Part shown: positions 1 to 8,116 of the stretch, piece by piece | Numbering within the stretch: position 1 is the first letter of the stretch | How the letters are laid out: every line of letters starts with the position of its first letter | NCBI GenBank assembly: GCA_038062745.1 | Contig: JBBTWO010000019.1 | Coordinates: forward strand, 1-49,795 | Direction: 5' to 3' | DNA: 49,795 nt | Source of the DNA: JBBTWO01 sp038062745 | Lineage (GTDB): Bacteria > Patescibacteriota > Microgenomatia > UBA8517 | The notes under the pieces: generated by a model | Databases searched by the model: none | Seen by the model: only the letters and a program-made list of their open reading frames with translations | What the model was told of the DNA's origin: nothing | Position numbers and translations under genes: made by a program

Positions 1-1
1 T

Positions 2-703
2 CATGGACTGATGATTAAAGATGGAGCCAAGATGAGTAAATCCAAAGGAAATGTGGTTAATCCTGACGAATATATTGCCAAGTTTGGAGCTGATGTACTA
101 AGACTGTATTTAATGTTTATGGGTCCTATGGATGGGTTCCCAGACTTTAGAGACTCGGGAATGGAGGGTATGCAGAGATTTGTTAATAAATTATGGACCA
201 TTTTCTCGCAAATAAGTTCTGATAAGGAAGATGAAGAGCTCACTATCAAAATGCACCAAACTATAAAAAAGACCACTGTAGATATATCAAAATTTGGCTA
301 TAATACAACTCTTTCTTCAATCATGGAATATGTCAATTTAATCATGGAGAGAAACAATTTCTCAAAGATGTATTTGAGGCCACTAGCTCAAATGATTGCC
401 CCTTTTGCTCCTCACTTAGCTGAGGAAGTGTGGGAAATGATGGGTGAATCATTTTCTATTCATACATCAGCCTGGCCAGAATACCAGGAAGAACTTACCC
501 AGGTTGGAGAACAAACAATAGTAGTTCAAGTAAACGGTAAAACCAGAGGTCAGTTTATAGTTGCCAGTCAAGATGTTGCCAAAAAGCAAGAAATTATTGC
601 CCAGGCTGAAAGTCTTGAAAGCATTCAAAAACACTTAATGAACAAACAGATTGTTAACAAAATCTATGTTCCAGGAAAGATTGTCAACTTTGTTGCAAAG
701 TAA
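2..703 (+). CDS. leuS: Leucyl-tRNA synthetase, C-terminal part (5' end outside window)
   Basis: Charges tRNA-Leu with leucine in the cytoplasm. The reading frame is open from the first bases of the window, so the gene begins upstream. About 233 residues remain of a family that is usually 800 or more. The class I signature KMSKS is at about residues 12-16, followed by the usual SKGNVVNPDEYI stretch. The helical anticodon-binding domain follows, and the C-terminal domain contains VVQVNGKTRG and ends near IVNKIYVPGKIVNFVAK, as LeuS proteins do. The next gene, comEA, overlaps its 3' end in another frame. The identification is secure; only the missing N-terminal half is unseen. Confidence 0.96.
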   Translation, partial: HGLMIKDGAKMSKSKGNVVNPDEYIAKFGADVLRLYLMFMGPMDGFPDFRDSGMEGMQRFVNKLWTIFSQISSDKEDEELTIKMHQTIKKTTVDISKFGYNTTLSSIMEYVNLIMERNNFSKMYLRPLAQMIAPFAPHLAEEVWEMMGESFSIHTSAWPEYQEELTQVGEQTIVVQVNGKTRGQFIVASQDVAKKQEIIAQAESLESIQKHLMNKQIVNKIYVPGKIVNFVAK

Positions 704-1304
704 CAAAAGTCTACTTTCTAACAATAAGTGGCAAATATTACTTTTACTTTTTGGTGCTCTTCTTATTGGAGGTGGACTACTTTCCTCAAAAATTTATAGT
801 ACATCTTCTGACAAAGTAGAAATTATAAATCCATCAGCAAGTGATAATAATCAGCAGCAATTCGTTGTTGAGATTTCTGGGAGTGTTGAACATCCTGGGG
901 TTTATCATATGGTAAGTGGATCAAGAATTGATGACTTAATTGTTGCTTGTGGTGGCTTGTCAGTTGATGCGGATCGGGGTTGGGTAGATAAGAATTTAAA
1001 TCGAGCAGCAAAACTTACAGATGGTCAAAAACTATATATCCCTAATCAGTCAGAAGTCTTGAGTGCTAATGATTCTACTGCCGGGACAAGTATATCAAAC
1101 TCTATCAGTCAAAATTTGTCAAAAAGCATAAATATTAACACTGCTAGTAGTTCTCAACTGGAATCATTGTCAGGAATTGGCCCTGTTACAGCCCAAAAGA
1201 TGATCGAGGGTAGACCTTACTCAAGTGTTGAAGAATTGCTTACAAAAAAGATTTTGAGCCAAAAAGTATATGACAAGAATAAAGACCTACTGTCTGTTTA
1301 TTAA
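666..1304 (+). CDS. comEA: ComEA-like DNA-uptake receptor (SLBB + helix-hairpin-helix)
   Basis: Membrane-anchored receptor that binds double-stranded DNA outside the cell and hands it to the ComEC channel. A hydrophobic anchor lies near residues 22-40 (ILLLLFGALLIGGGLL). It is followed by an SLBB-type domain (VVEISGSVEHPGVYHM...GGLSVDADRGWVDKNLNRA). A C-terminal helix-hairpin-helix domain has NINTAS, LESLSGIGPVTAQKMIEGRPY and a final EELLTKKILS helix. The ATG at 666 lies inside leuS; a TTG at 693 preceded by AGGAAAG is an alternative start, so the exact N-terminus is uncertain. Its stop overlaps the comEC start, indicating one competence operon. Confidence 0.88.
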   Translation: MFQERLSTLLQSNKSLLSNNKWQILLLLFGALLIGGGLLSSKIYSTSSDKVEIINPSASDNNQQQFVVEISGSVEHPGVYHMVSGSRIDDLIVACGGLSVDADRGWVDKNLNRAAKLTDGQKLYIPNQSEVLSANDSTAGTSISNSISQNLSKSININTASSSQLESLSGIGPVTAQKMIEGRPYSSVEELLTKKILSQKVYDKNKDLLSVY

Positions 1305-2356
1305 TGAAAAATTTGCTCTGGCTTGTCCTTTTTAGTTTATTTGTTGTTCGTTTCGTTTACACCAGACCAGTGTATAAACAAGGGGACACAGTTAGGATAA
1401 CTGCTACCGTTTCTTCACAACCTATTAGATATACTACTTCCCAATATATAAAACTTGTAGGATTAAAAACTTATCTGCCTGCTTTTCCAGAAATCAGTTA
1501 TGGTGACAAAGTTGTTGTCGAAGGATTAGTTAAAGATGACAAACTTCAAAATCCGAAACTCCTCAAAGTTACCCCAACAAATAATGTTTTATACAGACTA
1601 AGACAAAATTTAATTTCCTTTTATAAATCTGCAATCCCTGAACCTCATGCTTCGCTGGTTGCTGGTATGGTAATTGGTTCCAAACAGGCAATACCACAGG
1701 ATTTTATGGATAATCTCAAGGCAACAGGTACAGCCCATGTAGTAGTGGCATCTGGTATGAATGTAACTTTGGTTGGCGGATTTATCTTGAATTCCTTAAC
1801 TGCCATAATGAAAAGACGGAAAGCCTTAGTAGTCTCCTTAATTTGTATCTGGATATATGCACTAATGGCGGGGTTTGATGCACCCATAGTTAGGGCTGCA
1901 ATCATGGGAACTATTGCCTTTACGGCTCAAGAGTTAGGAAGGCTAAACTATTCTCTTCGGGCTCTATTTTTGTCAGGCTTTGTAATGTTAATCATTAACC
2001 CATCTTGGATATCAGATTTGGGGTTTATCTTGTCCTTTATGGCAACGCTTTCACTGATATTGTTTCAGACAAAAATAGATAGATTGATACGTTTTGTACC
2101 AGGTATATTACGCCAAGATTTAAGCACTACTATTGCTGCCCAAGTAGGCGTTGCCCCCATTATTTTTTATGTTTTTGGCCAATTCAATCTATTATCTCCC
2201 CTTTATAACGTTTTGGTTTTGTGGACAATTCCCTTTATAACTATCATCGGTTTTGTTGCTGGGGCTATTGGTTTACTTATCCCCGGTGTTGGCAGATTAA
2301 TCTTGTGGTTGGCCTATCCATTAACTGGATGGTTTAACACAGTAATTAGTATATGA
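1304..2356 (+). CDS. comEC: ComEC/Rec2 channel domain, separate polypeptide
   Basis: Inner-membrane channel that moves single-stranded DNA into the cytoplasm. The N-terminus has a membrane helix and an OB-like segment (DTVRITATVSSQP; YGDKVVVEGLV). The Competence domain follows, with the hallmark GTAHVVVASGMNVTL region, then HAPIVRAA-type (here DAPIVRAAIMGT) and several hydrophobic helices. It stops after about 350 residues, right where a full-length ComEC would enter its metallo-beta-lactamase domain. That domain is the next gene, overlapping by four bases (ATGA). So the classical protein is split in two coupled genes. The start overlaps the comEA stop. Confidence 0.9.
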   Translation: MKNLLWLVLFSLFVVRFVYTRPVYKQGDTVRITATVSSQPIRYTTSQYIKLVGLKTYLPAFPEISYGDKVVVEGLVKDDKLQNPKLLKVTPTNNVLYRLRQNLISFYKSAIPEPHASLVAGMVIGSKQAIPQDFMDNLKATGTAHVVVASGMNVTLVGGFILNSLTAIMKRRKALVVSLICIWIYALMAGFDAPIVRAAIMGTIAFTAQELGRLNYSLRALFLSGFVMLIINPSWISDLGFILSFMATLSLILFQTKIDRLIRFVPGILRQDLSTTIAAQVGVAPIIFYVFGQFNLLSPLYNVLVLWTIPFITIIGFVAGAIGLLIPGVGRLILWLAYPLTGWFNTVISI

Positions 2357-3201
2357 ATTTATATAAGCAACTTCTAATATTTGTGATTTTGGCAAATATC
2401 TTGGTCTGGATGGCTATTTTTACTTTTCCCAACAATTCTTTACGAATAATTGCTTGTGATATTGGCCAAGGGGATGCAATTTTAATTACCTATAAAGACT
2501 TTCAGGTTTTAACAGATGGGGGACCTGACTCATCTGTTATTAATTGTCTGTCAAAATATATGCCTTTTTGGGATAGAACCATAGAAGTGATGATTTTGAC
2601 TAATCCAGACTTAGACCACCTTGGGGGACTAATTAGTGTTGTAAAACAATACAAGATTGAAAAATACATTAAAAGTCCCACAATAGATAGCACTCAAAGT
2701 TATAAAGTGCTAGAGGATTTAGTAGGGAGTAAGGGTATACCTACCTATGAGGCATCAAGTGCCTTAGATATACAGTTTAGTTTGATGTACTTGGATATAG
2801 TTTATCCAAACCAAGAAGATAGAGCGACATTTAAAAACCCTCAAAACAACTATTCGACAGTTTTTAAGCTAACATTTAAAGATTTTGAAGCTGTTTTTAC
2901 CGGTGATATTGAAGAAGAAGCGTCAGACTATATTGCTAAGAATATTTATTTGGGAGACATAGACTATATCAAAATACCTCACCACGGAAGTAAGCATGGA
3001 ATTACAAGGAGTCTCCTTGAAGTCACTAAACCTGAGATTGCCGTAATATCTGCGGGGAAAAACAACAAATATGGTCATCCCCACGCACAAATATTGGAAA
3101 TGTTGCAAGAAAAAGGAGTCAAAATATTGGGCACTTATGACCAAGGAGATGTTGTTGTAGAGATTGACGAGTCGGGACGCGATATTATTTATAGACAATA
3201 A
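2353..3201 (+). CDS. ComEC metallo-beta-lactamase domain as a separate protein
   Basis: Corresponds to the C-terminal metallo-beta-lactamase domain of ComEC, which in the family is thought to degrade the non-transported strand. It has its own N-terminal membrane helix (about residues 7-26), so the catalytic part should face outward. Visible motifs are DIGQGDAILI, TDGG, NPDLDHLGG, FTGDIEEEA, IPHHGSKHG and GHPHAQILEML. In most relatives the metal motif begins with His (H-x-D-x-D-H); here the first position is Asn (TNPDLDH), so one ligand may be altered. Translation is coupled to the channel gene through an ATGA overlap. Confidence 0.88.
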   Translation: MNLYKQLLIFVILANILVWMAIFTFPNNSLRIIACDIGQGDAILITYKDFQVLTDGGPDSSVINCLSKYMPFWDRTIEVMILTNPDLDHLGGLISVVKQYKIEKYIKSPTIDSTQSYKVLEDLVGSKGIPTYEASSALDIQFSLMYLDIVYPNQEDRATFKNPQNNYSTVFKLTFKDFEAVFTGDIEEEASDYIAKNIYLGDIDYIKIPHHGSKHGITRSLLEVTKPEIAVISAGKNNKYGHPHAQILEMLQEKGVKILGTYDQGDVVVEIDESGRDIIYRQ

Positions 3202-3246
3202 TAGACGATTTTTAGACGATTGCTTGGAAAAGTGTAATAATAAAAT

Positions 3247-3361
3247 ATGATTTCTAATAAATCATGGTTGAAAACGATTTCTTCGATCTTTAGCAATCTC
3301 TCTGCTGCTTGGTATAGTTTTCTTAGGTATTGGTGCCTTTTTAGAAGAGAGAGTTAAATAA
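3247..3361 (+). pseudogene. Possible small membrane protein gene with a one-base frameshift
   Basis: The frame from the ATG at 3247 gives 36 residues without much character. If one A of the AAAA run at 3271-3274 is removed, the frame continues as a 37-residue peptide with a clear membrane helix (LAISLLLGIVFLGIGAFLEE) ending at 3361, four bases before the next small ORF. This suggests a small membrane protein broken by a one-base change, or a sequencing error. No family is recognised. Confidence 0.3.
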
Positions 3362-3364
3362 ATA

Positions 3365-3496
3365 ATGAATGGTCAAGATTTTTTAAGATTTACAAGCCTT
3401 ACCCAGTTGTCTACTGCCTTGGTCTTGATTGCTTTTTTTCTTGGAGTAATAGCCTTTAAGCTTTATCAAAAGCCTTCAAAATCGACCAAAAGGTAA
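3365..3496 (+). CDS. Small single-pass membrane protein, 43 residues
   Basis: An ATG-initiated ORF of 43 residues sits between comEC and the T-box leader. Residues 16-32 form one hydrophobic helix (STALVLIAFFLGVIAFKLY), and the tail is basic (QKPSKSTKR). This pattern is typical of a real small membrane protein with the tail inside. No family is recognised. It follows closely on the possible frameshifted small membrane ORF, and the two may have been a pair. Confidence 0.4.
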   Translation: MNGQDFLRFTSLTQLSTALVLIAFFLGVIAFKLYQKPSKSTKR

Positions 3497-3511
3497 AAAA
3501 TTTGCTATATT
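3482..3511 (+). promoter_or_regulatory. Probable promoter for the T-box/argS transcript
   Basis: A -10 like box TATATT lies at 3506-3511 with a weak -35 like TCGACC at 3482-3487, 18 bases apart. The predicted start of RNA is near 3518, just before the structured leader. The -35 match is poor. Confidence 0.4.
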
Positions 3512-3519
3512 ATTTTCTA

Positions 3520-3686
3520 AAGGCGTCAAAACCCAAGTCGCGATTGGGGAGCAAATAGATACAAATGTCTATCGGGACAAGCCCGTTACAGCTTAAGACG
3601 AGTAAAACAAAAAGGGTGGTACCGTCAAAAGAATGACCCCTTGAGATCTTGATTTTTAATGTCACGGTTTCAAAGGGTTATTTTTG
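3520..3686 (+). promoter_or_regulatory. T-box riboswitch leader of argS with transcription terminator
   Basis: The T-box core AGGGTGGTACCG is at 3613-3624. AAGGG (3612-3616) and CCCTT (3638-3642), plus GTCA (3624-3627) and TGAC (3634-3637), can pair and leave the seven-base bulge TGGTACC. This is the classical antiterminator whose UGGN contacts the 3' end of uncharged tRNA. The competing terminator pairs 3635-3644 with 3670-3679 (one mismatch), followed by a T tract at 3681-3685. Upstream are three short hairpins (CCCAA/TTGGG, ATAGATA/TGTCTAT, CGGG/CCCG) enclosed by CGTC (3524-3527) and GACG (3597-3600). The sensing part is short and I cannot place the specifier with certainty; AGA or CGA near 3595-3602 are candidates. 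Confidence 0.82.
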
Positions 3687-3701
3687 TATATAATAGATAT
3701 T

Positions 3702-5351
3702 ATGATCAGAAATAAGATTATTGAAGAATTAAAAAGAATAACTGGAGCTAATGATATTCAGTTGTCTTTTCCAGAACGGGAAGAACATGGTGATTTTACA
3801 ACTAATGTTGCTTTAGTTGCTGCTAAAGACAAAGGTAAAAACCCACGAGAGTATGCCCACGAATTAGTCAAATCCATATCACAAGTTGATAGTTTGATGC
3901 AGATTATTTCAGAAATAAAAATAGAAGGACCAGGGTTTATTAATTTCTATTTAAAAGAAAAATATTTAGTAAAAATTTTGGAAAGTATTGACGAAAGTTA
4001 CGGAAAAACAACTTCAAACGTAGGTCAAAAAGTAATGTTTGAGTATGGTCAGCCAAACACTCACAAGCTTCCTCACATAGGTCACTTGTTTTCTTATGTT
4101 TATGGCGAAGCAATGACGAGAATATTGGAAGCTACAGGGTGGAAAGTGATGCGAGTTAATTATCAGGGAGATATTGGTCCTCACGTTGCAAAAGCCTTGT
4201 GGGCACTTCAAAAAAGAAAGCCTGTGATTCCTAATTCAGCTTATGAAAAAGCCAAATTGTTGCAAAGGATGTATCAGGAGGGAAGTAAGGCCTACGATGA
4301 TGGCGAGAGTGCAAAAGCTGAGATTGATGATCTTAACAAAAAAATATATGCACATAATGAAGAAGTATTTGCTTTGTGGCAAGAAACACGCGGATGGAGT
4401 CTGGATTACTACCAAGAGTTCGAAAAAAGACTGGGAATTAACTATGACAAGTATTATTTTGAATCTCAAGTTGGTGAAGAAGGAAAAAAGAAAGTTAAAA
4501 AGCATACTCCTGGGATTTTCAAAGAAAGTGAGGGAGCGATAATTTTTGAAGGTAGTAAATATGGCCTCCACGATAGGGTTTTTGTGACCAAATTTGATAC
4601 TCCTACCTACGAAGCAAAGGATTATTATCTTGAACAGAAGAAGTTTGAAGATTGGCCATGCGATCTTGTCATAATAACCACTGCCAATGAGCAGAATGAA
4701 TATTTTAAGGTAGTTTTTAAAGCCCTTGAAAAAACACACCCTGGCTACGTTGGCAAACTAAAACACATTGGTTTTGGGATGATAAATTTAAAATCTGGAA
4801 AAATGAGCTCCAGAACAGGTAATATAATAAGTGGTGCTGAACTTGTTGATGTCGTTATAACAGATGTAGCAAAGTTAGGTAATAACAATGAAACATCAGA
4901 AATGGTAGGTATCGGAGCGATCAAGTATTCATTTCTAAAAAACAATCCACTACAAAATACCGCTTTCGACATTCAAGAAAGCATTTCAATAGAGGGTAAC
5001 TCAGGGCCATATATTCAGTATACTTTTGCCAGAACTCAAAGTGTGCTGGCAAAATCCAACCTTCAGGGTGAGACCCTGAAGGTAAATAATTTGGAGGTTG
5101 AAGAACTATCGGTTGTTAAATATCTTATTAGATTCCCTGAAGTTGTGGCCAATGCAGCACAAAATTACTCACCCAATTTGGTTGCAAATTATCTTTTTGA
5201 GTTGGCACAAAAGTACAATACTTTCTATAATAAGCACAAAATTATAGGAGGAGAAAAAGAACAGTTTAGACTGCTTTTGACAGCTGCAACTGGCCAGGTA
5301 CTTAAAAATGGACTTGAGCTTTTGGGAATTGAAGCTCCTAAGAAGATGTAG
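3702..5351 (+). CDS. argS: Arginyl-tRNA synthetase
   Basis: Charges tRNA-Arg with arginine. The N-terminal additional domain (LSFPEREEHGDFTTNVAL) is followed by the class I core, with FEYGQPNTHKLPHIGHL as the HIGH region, the ITTANEQNEYFKV region and KMSSRTGNI as a KMSK-like loop. The DALR anticodon-binding domain is at the end. The ATG at 3702 is preferred over a TTG at 3684, because the latter lies in the terminator T tract of the T-box leader. A 23-base palindrome is inserted in frame at 5060-5082, adding LQGETLK between helices of the C-terminal domain. Expression should respond to uncharged tRNA through the leader. The 3' end overlaps the convergent DUF1003 gene by 14 bases. Confidence 0.96.
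   Translation: MIRNKIIEELKRITGANDIQLSFPEREEHGDFTTNVALVAAKDKGKNPREYAHELVKSISQVDSLMQIISEIKIEGPGFINFYLKEKYLVKILESIDESYGKTTSNVGQKVMFEYGQPNTHKLPHIGHLFSYVYGEAMTRILEATGWKVMRVNYQGDIGPHVAKALWALQKRKPVIPNSAYEKAKLLQRMYQEGSKAYDDGESAKAEIDDLNKKIYAHNEEVFALWQETRGWSLDYYQEFEKRLGINYDKYYFESQVGEEGKKKVKKHTPGIFKESEGAIIFEGSKYGLHDRVFVTKFDTPTYEAKDYYLEQKKFEDWPCDLVIITTANEQNEYFKVVFKALEKTHPGYVGKLKHIGFGMINLKSGKMSSRTGNIISGAELVDVVITDVAKLGNNNETSEMVGIGAIKYSFLKNNPLQNTAFDIQESISIEGNSGPYIQYTFARTQSVLAKSNLQGETLKVNNLEVEELSVVKYLIRFPEVVANAAQNYSPNLVANYLFELAQKYNTFYNKHKIIGGEKEQFRLLLTAATGQVLKNGLELLGIEAPKKM
5060..5082 (-). repeat. 23-base palindromic repeat (copy 1), inside argS
   Basis: Perfect inverted repeat of 10-base arms CCTTCAGGGT and ACCCTGAAGG around a three-base centre, here GAG on the plus strand (opposite orientation to the copies in dprA, the transposase gene and yraN). 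It is read as part of N-L-Q-G-E-T-L-K-V in argS. In this orientation it is the only one of three frames without a stop codon. Confidence 0.95.
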
Positions 5352-5919
5352 TTTCTTTGGTAAAACTTTTCATCTCTTCAGCTACTCTTTTAACTGGTTC
5401 TGAAAATAATTTAAATGGTTCAGATTTTGGAGGAGTAATTTCTGCTTCTAGTTTTCTCTCAATGTAGGATTCATCAATGTTTTTAAGCATTTCTGCCAGT
5501 TCAGCATCTTCTTGTAAGTTAATTCCTTGTTTTTCAGCCACTTTTGTTAATATCTGGAGGACTTTGGTTATTTCTCGTTCAGAAATTAAGTTAACCTGAA
5601 GATGAATTTCTTCTCGAAGCGAGCTAATAAGTCCTGATCTACTTTGGCTCATTAAGACTATGGTTGAAAGCACAATTGCCTCCAGTGAGACAAAGGTAAC
5701 TAATAGAATAAATGGGTATGGATCAAATGGGGCAATGCCATGTATTTGGCCAGTATTAATAGCTATCCAAGCAACGAAAATAAGCAAATTGACCACAAAA
5801 AACTCCATGCTGCCAAAAAAGGAAGTTAAATGGTCTGCAATTTTGACTGCAATATTGCGTTTCTTTAAGGCCTTTGCTTCAAAGCTCTTAATAACTCCAT
5901 ATAATCTTGGTCTGGCCAT
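5338..5919 (-). CDS. DUF1003 family membrane protein
   Basis: Matches the DUF1003 family: a soluble N-terminal stretch, then ADHLTSFFGSMEFF leading into a first helix (VVNLLIFVAWIAIN), then DPYPFILLVTFVSLEAIVLSTIVLMSQSR as the second helix and signature, then a helical cytoplasmic tail. The family function is unknown. The C-terminal tail of about 80 residues is charged and predicted helical. The gene is convergent with argS and overlaps it by 14 bases. Its upstream region has TAATAT eight bases before the ATG, consistent with a nearly leaderless transcript. Confidence 0.85.
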   Translation of the reverse strand: MARPRLYGVIKSFEAKALKKRNIAVKIADHLTSFFGSMEFFVVNLLIFVAWIAINTGQIHGIAPFDPYPFILLVTFVSLEAIVLSTIVLMSQSRSGLISSLREEIHLQVNLISEREITKVLQILTKVAEKQGINLQEDAELAEMLKNIDESYIERKLEAEITPPKSEPFKLFSEPVKRVAEEMKSFTKETTSS

Positions 5920-5961
5920 ATATAGATATTATCTAAAAGAAAGGTACTAAGCAATTATTTG

Positions 5962-5990
5962 TTTAACTTTATCCTAAGGACGCGTATAAT
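5962..5990 (+). promoter_or_regulatory. Promoter, leaderless type
   Basis: TTTAAC at 5962-5967 and a perfect TATAAT at 5985-5990, 17 bases apart. RNA should start near 5997, so the usable start codon is the ATG at 6003 and not the GTG at 5991. Confidence 0.7.
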
Positions 5991-6002
5991 GTGTCCAATT
6001 GT

Positions 6003-6803
6003 ATGGGTGGTGAAAGAAATCAGTGGACAGACCAGGGCTTTGACAAGAAAACTGCCAAACAAATATTAGCCTGGCTTCATGGAACACCAGGTGTGATTAT
6101 TGGTAGTGATGAGTTTGGCCGACCAGTTGCTTACCCGATAAATTCAAAGAATGCAGCTAGATTTCCAGAAGATGGGGGTTACAAGTGGATTCATGGCAGT
6201 TTTGGTAAAAATAGCCACTTGGACAATGTGGTAAGAGAAGGTGAGATCATGGGGAATAAATCATCTAATCGTACCAATCGGTTTGGTGATGTGACCCACC
6301 ACAAAAGACGAAGACCACAAAAAGTGTTTGTTGAAAGTAACCACCACTTTTGTGTGGACACGTTAACCTTTAATAGTAAAGACCCAACATTGACTCCTGT
6401 TGTCGTTGATTTGAATGTTTTGTTTCGAGCGGGATACAGCCTCTCTTCATCTGCAAATAGAATAATGACCGATGTTGTTTATTTTAAAAAGCCAATGTTA
6501 CTGCCTTTGGCTAGCAAGGATATTTTTATGTGCCTAGTTGACCAAAAACCAGACATATTTGTAAATACTTTCTCACAAGAAATGATTAGTTTTTTAGATC
6601 AAGGAGACGTTGAGCCAATACACGGAAGAATACCTACTCAAATTTTAAAGTTCCCAGATATTGAAGACCACCATCTTTTAAAGCTATTGGTAGCTACTGG
6701 ATTTCCACTTATTACCTATGACGTTGCTCTTTTGAAGCATTGTAGGGAAAACAACCTTCCAGCCTATACGCCGTCTAGCTATCTTCGGGAGTTTGAAATA
6801 TAA
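6003..6803 (+). CDS. Unknown protein with PIN-like C-terminal domain
   Basis: The N-terminal 110 residues match nothing I recognise. The C-terminal half has a PIN-like layout: VVVDLNVLFRAGY offers a first acidic residue after a beta strand, FPDIEDHHLLKLLVATGFPLITYDVALLKHC a second acidic cluster and the usual strand-Asp pattern, and NNLPAYTPSSYL the closing strand. PIN domains are metal-dependent RNases, but there is no adjacent antitoxin here and the N-terminal part is unusually long. The start was chosen at ATG 6003 because a strong -10 box ends at 5990. Downstream is the M16 peptidase on the same strand. Confidence 0.55.
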   Translation: MGGERNQWTDQGFDKKTAKQILAWLHGTPGVIIGSDEFGRPVAYPINSKNAARFPEDGGYKWIHGSFGKNSHLDNVVREGEIMGNKSSNRTNRFGDVTHHKRRRPQKVFVESNHHFCVDTLTFNSKDPTLTPVVVDLNVLFRAGYSLSSSANRIMTDVVYFKKPMLLPLASKDIFMCLVDQKPDIFVNTFSQEMISFLDQGDVEPIHGRIPTQILKFPDIEDHHLLKLLVATGFPLITYDVALLKHCRENNLPAYTPSSYLREFEI

Positions 6804-6834
6804 TTCATATCTGAAGTGGTATTTAGCCAAAAAA

Positions 6835-8115
6835 ATGAAATATAAACTCTCAACTCTTGCAAATGGCCTTCGTATCCTTACTGTCCCAATGCCCACGTTA
6901 GAATCGGCCACAGTGACTGTCTGGGTAGGAACTGGATCAAGATTTGAAAGCCCTGAAATTGAAGGTATTAGCCACTTTTTGGAGCATATGGTTTTTAAAG
7001 GCAGTAAAAAACGTCCCTCAGCCAAACAGATTGCCGAAGCAATTGATGCAATTGGTGGGGAATTCAATGCAGCTACTAGCAAAGATTGGACTAACTTCTA
7101 TATTAGAAGTAGGGCGGCACAGCTTGAGACCACCATGGATGTTTTGTCTGACATGGTCTTAAATCCTACTTTAGATGCATCAGACATTGAAAGAGAAAAA
7201 GGCGTAATTATTGAAGAAATAGCCATGTATGAAGATACTCCCATGCAAAATATTGGTAATGTTTTTGAACAACTAATATTTGATGGTAACCAACTAGGTC
7301 AGAATATTGCTGGGACTGCCAAATCAGTAAACGGGATAACCAAGCAGGACTTTGAAGATTATCGAAAAAAGCATTATTTTGCCAAAAATATTGTTGTTTC
7401 AGTTGCTGGAGGAATTGAGCAGAAGCAGGTTTTGGCCTTGGCGCAAAAATATTTTGGCAGCTTGAAATCAGACATTGCCCAAAAGCAGAAATTGGAAATG
7501 GTATCAAATACCCAAACTGCTCCTGCAGTAAAACTAAAAACCAAAGCCAATTCTGAACAGGGTCATTTTATTTTAGGCTTCCGTGGCTTCCCCAGGGGGC
7601 ACAAAGATAAATATGCAGAAGCAGTTTTGTCGTCAATTTTGGGTGGAGGCATGAGTTCCAGAATGTTTACAGAAATAAGGGAAAAAAGAGGCTTGGCATA
7701 TGCTGTGAGTGCTGATTCTGAGCATTATGAGGACACAGGTTACTTTGGAATATATGCTGGAGTTGTAGTATCAAAAATAGACGAAGCTATTAAAGCTATT
7801 TTGGATGAACTTTACAGTCTTGCCGCACAAAAGTCAGAAATTTCAGATTCCGAACTGACTAAGGCAAAAGAATATCTAAAAGGCCACATGGCCCTGGCTT
7901 TGGAAAATACAAAGGCGGTTAACTCATTCTTTGGTATGAAGGAATTACTTCAAGCAAAAATTGAAACTCCAGAAGAAGTGTTTGCAGGCATAAATAAAGT
8001 AACCAAAGAAGATGTATATAAAGTTGCAAGTATTCTTTTTAAACCAGAAAAACTTAATTTAGCCATAATTGGACCCTATAAAGACGAGGGAAAGTTTGTT
8101 AAACTGCTTAATTAA
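6835..8115 (+). CDS. M16 family zinc peptidase (processing-peptidase-like)
   Basis: A zinc endopeptidase of the pitrilysin/mitochondrial-processing-peptidase family. The inverted zinc motif H-x-x-E-H is visible as SHFLEHMVFKG near residues 43-52, with the third ligand in EKGVIIEEIAMYEDTP. The second half carries the catalytically inactive partner domain, with FRGFPRGHKDKYAE and EIREKRGLAYAVSA, the usual R/Y pair region. At 426 residues it is a normal single-chain bacterial form. No signal peptide is visible, so it is likely cytoplasmic. The ATG at 6835 opens at NGLRILTVP, the standard beginning. ndk follows after one base. Confidence 0.93.
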   Translation: MKYKLSTLANGLRILTVPMPTLESATVTVWVGTGSRFESPEIEGISHFLEHMVFKGSKKRPSAKQIAEAIDAIGGEFNAATSKDWTNFYIRSRAAQLETTMDVLSDMVLNPTLDASDIEREKGVIIEEIAMYEDTPMQNIGNVFEQLIFDGNQLGQNIAGTAKSVNGITKQDFEDYRKKHYFAKNIVVSVAGGIEQKQVLALAQKYFGSLKSDIAQKQKLEMVSNTQTAPAVKLKTKANSEQGHFILGFRGFPRGHKDKYAEAVLSSILGGGMSSRMFTEIREKRGLAYAVSADSEHYEDTGYFGIYAGVVVSKIDEAIKAILDELYSLAAQKSEISDSELTKAKEYLKGHMALALENTKAVNSFFGMKELLQAKIETPEEVFAGINKVTKEDVYKVASILFKPEKLNLAIIGPYKDEGKFVKLLN

Positions 8116-8116
8116 G

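Noticed and set aside
3684..3701. TTG start giving argS six extra residues
   Set aside because: It lies in the T tract of the T-box terminator; the ATG at 3702 fits the family N-terminus.
4236..4739. 167-codon minus-strand ORF opposite argS
   Set aside because: It is the reverse of a strongly conserved class I synthetase core, and the hydrophobic composition comes from that.
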